Source: Natronosalvus hydrolyticus
GTDB taxonomy: Archaea; Halobacteriota; Halobacteria; Halobacteriales; Natrialbaceae
Reading direction: 5' to 3'
Assembly: GCA_025517525.1 (NCBI GenBank)
Contig: JAOPJZ010000004.1
Coordinates: 124,001 to 188,000 of the forward strand
DNA length: 64,000 nt
How positions within the stretch are numbered: position 1 is the first letter of the stretch; every line of letters starts with the position of its first letter. Shown here piece after piece: positions 44,198-52,090 of this stretch. The notes beneath the pieces are model-generated. The model was given only the letters and a program-made list of their open reading frames with translations. It did no database searches and was not told where the DNA came from. Position numbers and translations under genes: made by a program.

Positions 44198-44279
44198 AGC
44201 CGGACTCTCGGGGGAGGCGTTGTAAGCGTATTCGTTCGTGAGACGGTTCGGAGGGGTGAACAGTATAGTCGTATGATGC

Positions 44280-44693
44280 TTAACGCGAGTCCCCGACCCC
44301 TGCTTCGGCGACGAACAGGGTCTCTCGAGGCAGCGAGACTCGCCTGACTGGAACCATCGGAGAGTCCCCACCAAGGGTGGTAAATCGAAACTCGGCGTCG
44401 ACCGCTCGTGCGAGTTCCCAGGCAGGACGGTGGAGTTCGGGCGGCAGGTTCAGGGCGTAAAGGGTGTCGGCGTCGGCATACACCTCGAGGGTCGGTTCGA
44501 GCACGTCGTCTTCGATGAACGTAACGGCGTCGGGGACATCTCGCGGGATGATATCGGTTGCAACGACCTGACAGCCCCGTTCAGCAAGTCCTTTGGCGAC
44601 GTCGGTCCGGCGACCGATACCGATTTCGACGAGGCGGTTCACACTCGAGAGGGCGTCGACCAGAGCGGCTGTGTTCCGGCGAGAGTGTGCCAC
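44280..44693 (-). CDS. UPF0146 family protein
   Basis: The product has 137 residues from the GTG at 44693. The Rossmann-like start RLVEIGIGRRTDVAKGLAER, then GCQVVATDIIPRDVP and YADADTLYALNLPPELHRPA fit archaeal UPF0146 proteins, which look like a degenerate methyltransferase fold. The function is not known. It is divergent from archaemetzincin (39 bases between start codons), so the pair share a promoter region, which is unusually short. Confidence 0.75.
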   Translation of the reverse strand: MAHSRRNTAALVDALSSVNRLVEIGIGRRTDVAKGLAERGCQVVATDIIPRDVPDAVTFIEDDVLEPTLEVYADADTLYALNLPPELHRPAWELARAVDAEFRFTTLGGDSPMVPVRRVSLPRETLFVAEAGVGDSR

Positions 44694-44732
44694 GGCGGGA
44701 CGTTTATGATGTGGGCCGCCATAGTCGTTGCC

Positions 44733-45254
44733 ATGCTCGTCGACATCGTGCCGGTTGGGTCCGTCTCCGCGACAGTCAAGCGGGAGGCCTCCGCAGCATT
44801 GCGTTCAGTATACGACTGTGACGTCACGATCAACGACTCCCAGTCCATCCCCAACGGCGCGTACGACTCCGGGCGCAACCAGTACTGTGCGGAGACGTTC
44901 ATCCAACTGGCCGAGCGCGTCGGACGCGGCGACAAAAACATCGCCATCACCCCTCACGACCTCTTTTATCGCCGGCGAAACTACGTCTTTGGTCTCGCTT
45001 ACCTCGACGGAAGCGGTAGCGTCGTCTCCACGTATCGCTTGCAAACCTCGAGCGATGGCGGCTTCTCGAACAAGAGTGCAAGCGACATCTTCGAGGACCG
45101 AATACGCAAAGAAATCGTCCACGAAATCGGCCATACCTACGGCCTCGAGCACTGTGACAACCAGCGCTGTGTAATGAACTTCTCACCGACGGTTCGCGAG
45201 GTCGACATCAAGGAAGAACACCTCTGTGGGAGCTGTCAGCGGTTGGTCGACTGA
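44733..45254 (+). CDS. amzA: archaemetzincin (M54 metallopeptidase)
   Basis: The product has 173 residues from the ATG at 44733 (MLVDIVPVGSVSATVKREAS). The zinc site HEIGHTYGLEHC is followed by CVMNFS and the second-zinc Cys pair CGSC near the C-terminus. These are the defining features of archaemetzincins. The natural substrate is unknown; family members have weak aminopeptidase activity. An in-frame ATG at 44706 would add nine residues that are absent from the usual family start. Confidence 0.88.
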   Translation: MLVDIVPVGSVSATVKREASAALRSVYDCDVTINDSQSIPNGAYDSGRNQYCAETFIQLAERVGRGDKNIAITPHDLFYRRRNYVFGLAYLDGSGSVVSTYRLQTSSDGGFSNKSASDIFEDRIRKEIVHEIGHTYGLEHCDNQRCVMNFSPTVREVDIKEEHLCGSCQRLVD

Positions 45255-45559
45255 CGACGAAGCGGACCCACAACCCCACTCGAGCAGACAGCAGCAAAAC
45301 TGGTAGTGATTCGTGGAATATCGAGACGTTCGATGAGCAGGAGGGGTCGAGTGGCACATGACGTCGACGGATCGCTGTGAGAGAACGATTTAACCCGTCG
45401 GAAACGGTAGGTACCGTTACAACTCGTGTCCCCCTCGAGCGTGCCACGTCGCGAACACCCCTCGAACGTCCGATCTGCAATCGAAGCGACGGCGCTGCAA
45501 GTCGACGGTACCGTGAGCGGCAGACAGATGGGCGTCCGAGCCCAGCGAGGTGAGCGACC
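45255..45559. other. intergenic region
   Basis: No gene or long repeat is seen in these 305 bases. A TATA-like gatttaac near 45388-45395 may start a transcript for the following gene with a leader of about 140 bases. Confidence 0.35.
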
Positions 45560-46435
45560 GTGACCGACCGAGAAATCGACGTCGAGGTCGTTGACGACGT
45601 GAACGACGACCGCGACACGAAATCGTCCAAAAAGGCGAGTGAGGGTCCCGACTCGAGCATCCGACGCGAAGCGGAAGCACGCGAGAAGACCAGCAGTGGG
45701 ATGGAGACACGCAACCGCACGGAGACGACAAACGAGACGGAGTCGACCAATGCAACCGAGACGGATGGGACCAAAACAGCCACCGAGACTGGACCAACCG
45801 ACGGACCGGCTGCCGTGGGCGACGAACTCGGACGACTCGACCTCCGCACGACGCCGGATGGGTACGTCGAAGCCACCGTGACCGATTTGCGGTCGGTCGA
45901 CGAAACGACGGTCGCCCTCGAGGTTACCCTTCCGCACGGAACGACGACCGAGTTTCGCCTCGAGAAACCGATCCCCTGGTCACGGGAGTTTCTGCTGGCC
46001 CGCATCGTCGAGGACGTCGGCTACGAGGCAGCCTCGATAGAGTACATCGTGGGCGAGTCGGTCTACGTCGAGCGAATCGATCGCCTCGAAGCGACCGAAG
46101 AAGATAGCTGGGGGTGGGCCGAGTGGCGCGACGGAATCGTCCGGACGAGTGGGGACGCGCTGCTCACCGCCCTCGGCGGTCGGTTTCGCCTCGAGGAACG
46201 ACAGACACCGGAATGGCGGCTCGTCGACCCGCTCGAGCGCGAACCGGCTACCGGCGAAGACACTGAAGGAGGGAGGCTTGCTGCACTGATCGTTGTCTTT
46301 GGCGCTCTCTCGGCTGTCGTCGGCGGTCTCGTTGCTGCCGGTGTCACGACGATTGCACCCACCCTGGTCGCTGCCGTGCTTCCCGGCCTGGTGCTCGTCG
46401 TTCTGGGGAGTTACTGGCTCAGTCAGCAAGGGTGA
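45560..46435 (+). CDS. haloarchaeal membrane protein of unknown function
   Basis: The product has 291 residues from the GTG at 45560. The first 95 residues are a charged Glu/Thr/Asp-rich tract with repeats of the type NRTETTNETESTNATETDGT. A folded region (about 95-230) contains LRTTPDGYVEATVTDLRSVD, VALEVTLPHGTTTEFRLEKP and GRFRLEERQTPEWRLVDPLE. The C-terminus has two hydrophobic helices (ALIVVFGALSAVVGGLVAAG and APTLVAAVLPGLVLVVLGSY). I do not recognise the family. It stands alone and ends just before the palindromic element at 46443. Confidence 0.6.
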   Translation: MTDREIDVEVVDDVNDDRDTKSSKKASEGPDSSIRREAEAREKTSSGMETRNRTETTNETESTNATETDGTKTATETGPTDGPAAVGDELGRLDLRTTPDGYVEATVTDLRSVDETTVALEVTLPHGTTTEFRLEKPIPWSREFLLARIVEDVGYEAASIEYIVGESVYVERIDRLEATEEDSWGWAEWRDGIVRTSGDALLTALGGRFRLEERQTPEWRLVDPLEREPATGEDTEGGRLAALIVVFGALSAVVGGLVAAGVTTIAPTLVAAVLPGLVLVVLGSYWLSQQG

Positions 46436-47002
46436 CCGACTGATACGGTTTACTGTCGTCTCTTACCGGTGATTGCCGACCCGGTGTGGGCAATCACCGG
46501 TAAAAAGTTACAGTAGACCGTATGAATGACCAAGCGACGAAATTGAGCCCGAGCAGGTATCGACTTCTCCGTGTAGGTCGCTCTATTCGAAATGGCCTCC
46601 GAGGCCCTGCTATGGGACGCACTGAAAGGGGCCTAACGGCCCCAGCCGGTTGATCAGCAACCACCAATTATGGCGTATATTCGGCGCAGCCACCGCGCGC
46701 TCGAGGACGAAAGCGACGGACAGTAGCAACTGCTCTCACACGCAAGGAATTGCGTACCGACGCCTCGATATCGAGACAATTGACGTGGCGCTCGCGCACA
46801 CAGTCATACAACGACCGACGGATACCAGTACGAACTAACCGGTTCGGTTCACAACCGTACCAACAACCGTGACATCGTCGTCTCACAGCCCCCGCATCCC
46901 GGCGGCTCGAGCGACGAGTTCGCGTCGACGGGGTCATGAGTGTCGTCGCTCGAGGCCCACCTCGAGTGGCGACCCACCCGGAACACACTTGCGGAGGTGG
47001 CG
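46436..47002. other. 567-base intergenic region with palindromic element
   Basis: Contains the palindromic element 46443-46523 directly after the membrane protein gene. About 46590-46635 carries a short inverted motif (ggggcctaacggcccc). The rest has no gene I can support. A Shine-Dalgarno-like gcggaggtgg lies just before the ATG at 47003. Confidence 0.5.
46443..46523. repeat. nested palindromic element, copy 1
   Basis: Outer arms atacggtttactgt (46443-46456) and acagtagaccgtat (46510-46523) pair with one mismatch. Inner arms ttaccggtgattgcc (46463-46477) and ggcaatcaccggtaa (46489-46503) are a perfect 15-base inverted repeat with loop gacccggtgtg. A related element with the same loop type is at 63452-63514. 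Confidence 0.85.
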
Positions 47003-48595
47003 ATGACCGACCCGCGTCCGCTCGCTGCTATCGCCATCGCGTTTTTCGCGATCGTCGTCATCGTCGCCGGCCGGCGTCGTCCTGCGATTCGGGACGGGAC
47101 GCCGATCGTCGCGAGCCTGCTCACCATCGCAGTCATCGCAAGCATGGTTCCCGACGTCCTCGCGGGTCGACAGCCGACGACGAATCTCGGGGCACTCGTG
47201 GCGGGCATCGATCTCTCGGTGCAGGCCGATCCCCTCGGGACGATCTTTGCTCTCGTGGCGAGTTGTCTCTGGGCCGTCACCGCGGTGTACAGCCTCGGGT
47301 ACGTCCGGGGGGAAGGACTCGAGCATCGCACCCGGTATACGGCCGCGCTGTGTCTCTCGATCGGCTCGGGGATCGGCGTCGCCTTCGCCTCCAACCTGCT
47401 CGTACTCGTCATATTCTACGAGTTGACCACCGTGGGGACCTATCCGCTGGTCGCCCACAGGGGAACCGAGCGCGCCCGAGAAGTCGGCTACGAGTACGTC
47501 GCCTACGTCATCGGCGGCGGGACGCTCGTCGTCGGCGGCGCAGTGATCGTCTACACCCTCGCGGGGAGCGTGACGTTCGCCCCCGGCGGGATTCCGGGTC
47601 TGGCCGACGCGGCTGCCGGCGCGCCGACGGCCGCACGTGTCGCCATCGTCGCCATGCTCGCCGGATTCGCCGTCAAGGGAGCCATCATGCCCCTGCATGC
47701 CTGGCTCCCGCGGGCGATGGTTGCCCCGACAACCGTCTCCGGAGTACTCCACGCCGTGGTCGTCGTAAAATCGGGCGTCTTCGGGATTGCGCGCACCGTC
47801 CTCGAGGTATTCGGCCCCGAAACGACGGCCGATCTGGGTGTTGGGACACCTCTCGCCATCATCGCGGCCGCGACGATCCTGCTGGGGAGCCTCCTCGCGC
47901 TTCGGCAGGACGACCTCAAGCGCCGGTTGGCCTACTCGACGGTGTCTCACCTCTCGTACGTCGTCCTCGGGATCGCCGTCCTCGTCCCCGCGGCCGTCGT
48001 CGGCGGTCTGTTCCACATCGCGGCCCACGCCGTCGCCAAGCTCGCGCTGTTCTTCTGCGTCGGCGCGCTCGCCATCGAAACCGACGTGAAGAAGGTGTCC
48101 GAGATCGCCGGCGTCGGCCGACGAATGCCACTCACCATGGCCGTCTTCGCCGTCGGCGCCTGCTCGCTGGCCGGCCTTCCGCTCTTCGTCGGCTTCGCGA
48201 GCAAGTGGTACCTCCTCGTGGGCGGCGCGGAACTCAGTCCCATTGTGCCGGCCGTACTCGTGGTCTCGGGAGCCCTCAACGTCGCCTACTTCTGGCCCAT
48301 CGTCTACGGCGCGTTCTTCGAGACGCCCGAGAGAGCAGATCCGAAGCCGTTGCTCGAGGGGCCGATGGGTGGCACTCCAGGTAGCGACGAGCCGAACAAG
48401 CACTCCCACGTCACGATGGACGGGCGCTGGAAACGCCTCCCGCCCACCGGTGTCGAAGCGAGTCCAGCGCTCGTGGTCCCCCTGCTCGCCCTCGCCCTCG
48501 CGATCATCGCGCTTGGTATCTGGGCCGACCACCTGGTCGTCCTCGAGCTGGCGCGAGCGGCTGCCGACGCGAGTTTCGGGGTGATCGTCCGGTGA
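47003..48595 (+). CDS. proton-translocating antiporter-like subunit (NuoL/M/N, MrpD family), first of three
   Basis: The product has 530 residues from the ATG at 47003, which has the Shine-Dalgarno-like ggaggtgg just upstream. Earlier GTG/ATG codons lack this. It has about 14 hydrophobic helices with the Proton_antipo_M core: FYELTTVGTYPLVAHRGTER, FAVKGAIMPLHAWLPRAMVA, SGVFGIARTVLEVF and LLALRQDDLKRRLAYSTVSH. The Lys of FAVKG and the Glu of FYELT are the expected channel residues. It could form part of a Mrp-like Na+/H+ antiporter or of an energy-converting complex. The stop overlaps the next start by three bases. Confidence 0.85.
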   Translation: MTDPRPLAAIAIAFFAIVVIVAGRRRPAIRDGTPIVASLLTIAVIASMVPDVLAGRQPTTNLGALVAGIDLSVQADPLGTIFALVASCLWAVTAVYSLGYVRGEGLEHRTRYTAALCLSIGSGIGVAFASNLLVLVIFYELTTVGTYPLVAHRGTERAREVGYEYVAYVIGGGTLVVGGAVIVYTLAGSVTFAPGGIPGLADAAAGAPTAARVAIVAMLAGFAVKGAIMPLHAWLPRAMVAPTTVSGVLHAVVVVKSGVFGIARTVLEVFGPETTADLGVGTPLAIIAAATILLGSLLALRQDDLKRRLAYSTVSHLSYVVLGIAVLVPAAVVGGLFHIAAHAVAKLALFFCVGALAIETDVKKVSEIAGVGRRMPLTMAVFAVGACSLAGLPLFVGFASKWYLLVGGAELSPIVPAVLVVSGALNVAYFWPIVYGAFFETPERADPKPLLEGPMGGTPGSDEPNKHSHVTMDGRWKRLPPTGVEASPALVVPLLALALAIIALGIWADHLVVLELARAAADASFGVIVR

Positions 48596-50352
48596 TCGAT
48601 CCTGCCACGATCTCACCGGCGTTCGTCGTCTGGCTCGCGGCCGCCCTCGCCCTGCTGGGTCGGCGCGTCGGTGCCGTGGCCGGGATTACCGCCTGCGGGG
48701 TCGCCAGCTGGTGGGTGCTGACTGTGCCCGCGGGCACGTCTGGGGAGTGGGCGTTCCTCGAGTTCGCGATCATCCCCGTCGCGGTCGACCCTGCCTCGCG
48801 GGTGACGGGGCTGGCCTTCGCGGCCTTCGGTGTCGTGGCGGTGGGCTACCTCTCGGCGACGGGGGCCGACTGCTGGCATCTCTCGGCCGCCCTGACGTAC
48901 GCCGGAGCCGCGCTCTGGGCCGTCTTCGCCGGCGACTGGCTTGGCCTTCTCGTCGGCTGGGAACTGATGGCGCTCGCGAGCACCCTCCTGGTCTGGCTCC
49001 ACGGGGGCGACGCCGTGCGGGTCGGGTTTCGGTACGCGCTGGTCCACGCCATCGGCGGTGCACTGCTCGCAGCCGGCCTCGCGATGCACGTCGTGGCGCA
49101 GGGTGGCGCAGACGCCCTTCACTTTGGCGACGGAATCGCGGGTGGGCTCCCCGCGCTCACCGTCGCCGCCGGCGTCGGGATCAACGCTGCGCTGATCGGC
49201 GTGCACGTCTGGTTGCCCGACACCTACGCCAGCCCCCACGTCGGCGCGTCGGTCGTCCTCTCGGCGTACACCACGAAACTCGCCGTCTACGCCGCCTACC
49301 GGGCGTTCCCCGAGGGAAACCTCGCGCTTGCCTACGTCGGCGGCGTCATGGCCGTCTTCGGCGCGAGCTACGCCCTGGCCCAGAAGGACGCCCGTCGCCT
49401 GCTCGCCTACCACATCCAGGCGCAGGTGGGCTACATCCTCGCGGGTATCGGCATCGGTTCGGCCCTCGGGATCGCGGGCGCGTTCGCCCACCTGTTCAAC
49501 AACGTCCTGTTCAAGGGGCTGCTGTTCATGGTCGCCGGGCTCATCGTCATCCGGGCGGGCACCGGGAAACTCGAGTCGGGTGGGCGGCTGGGTCGCTCGA
49601 GCCCCCTCCTCGTGGGGATGTTCCTCGTCGCGGCCGCCTCTATCACCGCCGTCCCCGGCACCAACGGCTTCATCAGCAAGGGCATGGTGCTCGACGCCGC
49701 CCTCGAGGGTGGCCACACGCCACTGCGGTGGCTCCTGCTGATCGGAGCCGTCGGCACTATCGCCTCGTTTTGTAAATTCGGCTACTACGCCAGTCGCCGG
49801 GGTGAGGACCGCCTGCTCGCGGACGCAACCCTAGCCCAGGCCATCACGATGATCCCCGTCGCCGTCGCCTGCCTCGCCATCGGCCTCTGGTACGCCCCGT
49901 TCTTCGACCTGCTCCCCGCGAGCGGGGACTGGTCGACCGACCCCTACTCACAGCGCCACCTCCTCGAGAAGTTCGCGCTGTTCGCCGTCGGCGCAACCGC
50001 GTTCGTCCTCGGCCGACCCCTGTTCGAGCGTCTGGAGGGTGGGATCGACGTCGACGCCGTCCGTGACCCGCTGATCTTCGAGGGGGCGCGGACGCTCACG
50101 GTCGGCGTCGCCCTCGTCTTCGGTGCGGTGAGTGCCGCCGACCATGGCCTCCGGCGACGGGCGTTCGCTGCCGCGACCGACCCCGTCGACGTGATCGCCC
50201 GTCGCCTGCCGGACGAGGCAGGTGAGCGGTACCGTGAGCACTCGCGCGATATCGCCGGCACGATCGGGATCGGCCCCAACCGCCGGTATCGGTACGCCGT
50301 GCTCATAGTGTGTCTCGCCGTCGCCCTGCTGATCGGGGTTGGTGCCAGATGA
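48592..50352 (+). CDS. proton-translocating antiporter-like subunit, second of three
   Basis: The product has 586 residues, starting with the GTG at 48592 that overlaps the previous stop (GTGA). It contains the core LVGWELMALASTLLVWLHGG, GVGINAALIGVHVWLPDTYA, GASVVLSAYTTKLAVYAAYR and LAQKDARRLLAYHIQAQVGY, followed by AGAFAHLFNNVLFKGLLFMV. The C-terminal 120 residues contain two further helices. Like the others it belongs to the NuoL/M/N-MrpA/D type. Its stop overlaps the next gene (ATGA at 50349). Confidence 0.85.
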   Translation: MIDPATISPAFVVWLAAALALLGRRVGAVAGITACGVASWWVLTVPAGTSGEWAFLEFAIIPVAVDPASRVTGLAFAAFGVVAVGYLSATGADCWHLSAALTYAGAALWAVFAGDWLGLLVGWELMALASTLLVWLHGGDAVRVGFRYALVHAIGGALLAAGLAMHVVAQGGADALHFGDGIAGGLPALTVAAGVGINAALIGVHVWLPDTYASPHVGASVVLSAYTTKLAVYAAYRAFPEGNLALAYVGGVMAVFGASYALAQKDARRLLAYHIQAQVGYILAGIGIGSALGIAGAFAHLFNNVLFKGLLFMVAGLIVIRAGTGKLESGGRLGRSSPLLVGMFLVAAASITAVPGTNGFISKGMVLDAALEGGHTPLRWLLLIGAVGTIASFCKFGYYASRRGEDRLLADATLAQAITMIPVAVACLAIGLWYAPFFDLLPASGDWSTDPYSQRHLLEKFALFAVGATAFVLGRPLFERLEGGIDVDAVRDPLIFEGARTLTVGVALVFGAVSAADHGLRRRAFAAATDPVDVIARRLPDEAGERYREHSRDIAGTIGIGPNRRYRYAVLIVCLAVALLIGVGAR

Positions 50353-51815
50353 GCCTCGTCGTCGCCCTGCTGTTCGCCGTCCTGTTGCTTCCCGCGATCG
50401 GTGCCCTCGCCGTGTGGCTCGACTCGAAGCGAACGCCCTGGACCGTCGCGACCGTTTCGCTGGGTCTGACGGCCGTCGCCTCGACGCTGCTTGCGACGCT
50501 CCTGATCCTCGACGGGCCGACCGTCTATCGCCTGGGCATCCAGGGCGGTCCGGGACTCGTCTTCCGCTCGGACGCCCTCTCGGTGACGGTCGGATTGTTG
50601 GACGTGGTGTTGACCCTTGGGATCCTCGGCTACATCCGAACGGCTGGCCCGCACGGCCGCGAGTTCTACGTCCCCTACCTGCTCTTTACGACGGCCGTCT
50701 TCGGCGTGGTCCTCTCGGGAGACCTCTTCGGCATCTACGCCTTTCTCGTGCTATTGATCTGGGCCACGGGGCGGCTCGTCGAGTGCGGCGAGAAAGCCGG
50801 CGTCGAAGCGACGGCACGAGGGTACCGTCGAACGGCCACGCTGGGTGCGAGCGTCTACCTCGTCGGCGTCCTCCTCGCGGTGTGGCTTGGTGGCTCGAGC
50901 GACGGGCGACGCCTGGGATTCGCCCTGGCAGCCGTGGGCTACACCGACTCGCTCGTCATCACGTCGTTCGTGTTCATGACCGTCGGACTCGCCCTGCTCG
51001 TCGCTCTCGTCCCCCTACACGGCTGGCTCGTCGAGACCCACGCGAGGGCGACGGACCCCGTCAGCGCGCTGATCTCGGGAGTCCTCCCGGCAGCCGCAGT
51101 GTACGCCTTCCTTCGGATCCTCTTCGACGTGTTCACGCTCGAGTTCCTGACGGCGAATCCGGCCGTCACAAACGGCATCATCTACGGCGCAATCGGGAGT
51201 CTGCTCGTCGGAAACCTCCTGGCCTACGGCCAGCGGGACATCAAGGGCATGCTCGCGTACTCGACGATCTCCCAGTTCGGACTGATCGTCGCCGGATTGC
51301 TCGTCGCCACCGAGACGGCCGTCTTCGGCTCGGTCATTCAGCTTTTCGGCCACGGCATCGTCAAAGGCGCGTTCTGTCTCGTCGCCGGGCTCATCGCCAT
51401 CCGCTTTGACGCCCGCACCATCGACGAGTTCGGCGGCCTCGCCAACCGCGCTCCGCTCGTCGCCGCCGCCTTCGCCGGCCTCGCCATCGCCATGATCGGC
51501 CTCCCGCCGACGGTTGGCTTCGTCGGTAAGTGGTACATCGCGGTGGGTGCCCTCGAGCAGGGGCTCTGGGTCGTCACCGCCTTCGTCGTGTTCTCGACGC
51601 TCCTGACGCTCGGATACGTGATCCCGTTCGTCGACAGTATTTACTTCGGCACGTTCGACGGGGTCGATAACGGATCTCAATCGATCACCTCCACGATGGT
51701 GGCAGTGGTCGTCCTCGCAGCGCTGCTCTCGCTGGCCATCGGCCTTGCCTCGGTGACCTTCGAGGCGTTCCTCAGGGAAGCGATCGAACAACTCGTAGCG
51801 GCCCCCGTCGAGTGA
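50349..51815 (+). CDS. proton-translocating antiporter-like subunit, third of three
   Basis: The product has 488 residues from the ATG at 50349 in the overlap ATGA. The motifs are FVFMTVGLALLVALVPLHGW, LVETHARATDPVSALISGVL, LLAYGQRDIKGMLAYSTISQ and LFGHGIVKGAFCLVAGLIAI. Here the position of the core Lys before PLHGW is occupied by ALVPLHGW (no Lys), while GIVKGAF keeps the later Lys, so its proton path may differ from those of the first two. The operon has only these three large subunits; the small Mrp subunits (B, C, E, F, G) are not next to it in this window. Confidence 0.85.
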   Translation: MSLVVALLFAVLLLPAIGALAVWLDSKRTPWTVATVSLGLTAVASTLLATLLILDGPTVYRLGIQGGPGLVFRSDALSVTVGLLDVVLTLGILGYIRTAGPHGREFYVPYLLFTTAVFGVVLSGDLFGIYAFLVLLIWATGRLVECGEKAGVEATARGYRRTATLGASVYLVGVLLAVWLGGSSDGRRLGFALAAVGYTDSLVITSFVFMTVGLALLVALVPLHGWLVETHARATDPVSALISGVLPAAAVYAFLRILFDVFTLEFLTANPAVTNGIIYGAIGSLLVGNLLAYGQRDIKGMLAYSTISQFGLIVAGLLVATETAVFGSVIQLFGHGIVKGAFCLVAGLIAIRFDARTIDEFGGLANRAPLVAAAFAGLAIAMIGLPPTVGFVGKWYIAVGALEQGLWVVTAFVVFSTLLTLGYVIPFVDSIYFGTFDGVDNGSQSITSTMVAVVVLAALLSLAIGLASVTFEAFLREAIEQLVAAPVE

Positions 51816-51995
51816 TCGCGTTCGCCGAATGCCGGTCCAATCCTGTACCGACGAGTGAAATCATGCAGTGGCGTTCGATTTCTCCTCAGTCTCGGAAGCC
51901 GTGTCTCGGGCCAGTGAAACCGTGATATACCGCACCTGTATTAATTGCGTTACGAAGTTTTGTTTGTTCGATAGTGTATCATGCCAGAAATAATG

Positions 51996-52002
51996 TTTAA
52001 GT
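51996..52002 (+). promoter_or_regulatory. TATA-like box upstream of the amylase leader frame
   Basis: tttaagt is centred about 26 bases before the ATG at 52025, which suggests that transcription starts at or next to this codon. The sequence around it is AT-rich relative to the flanks. Confidence 0.5.
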
Positions 52003-52024
52003 GTGAAAGACAATTACATCATAG

Positions 52025-52090
52025 ATGACTATGCGAACAGCCAGCACGTCACTCGCCACCAGTGACCGGACGCCGGAGGAACCACGATGA
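52025..52090 (+). CDS. possible 21-residue leader peptide overlapping the amylase start
   Basis: The frame starts ATG ACT ATG CGA at 52025 and ends TGA at 52088-52090, overlapping the amylase ATG (52087) in ATGA. The predicted peptide is MTMRTASTSLATSDRTPEEP followed by R. It would be the leaderless first frame of the transcript, with the Shine-Dalgarno-like ggaggaacc just before the amylase start. It could couple translation of the amylase. It may also be fortuitous. Confidence 0.4.
   Translation: MTMRTASTSLATSDRTPEEPR

Noticed and set aside
46934..48616. 560-codon open frame antisense to the first antiporter gene
   Set aside because: Composition is Arg/Gly/Asp-rich without hydrophobic core, as expected for the complement of a membrane protein gene in GC-rich DNA.
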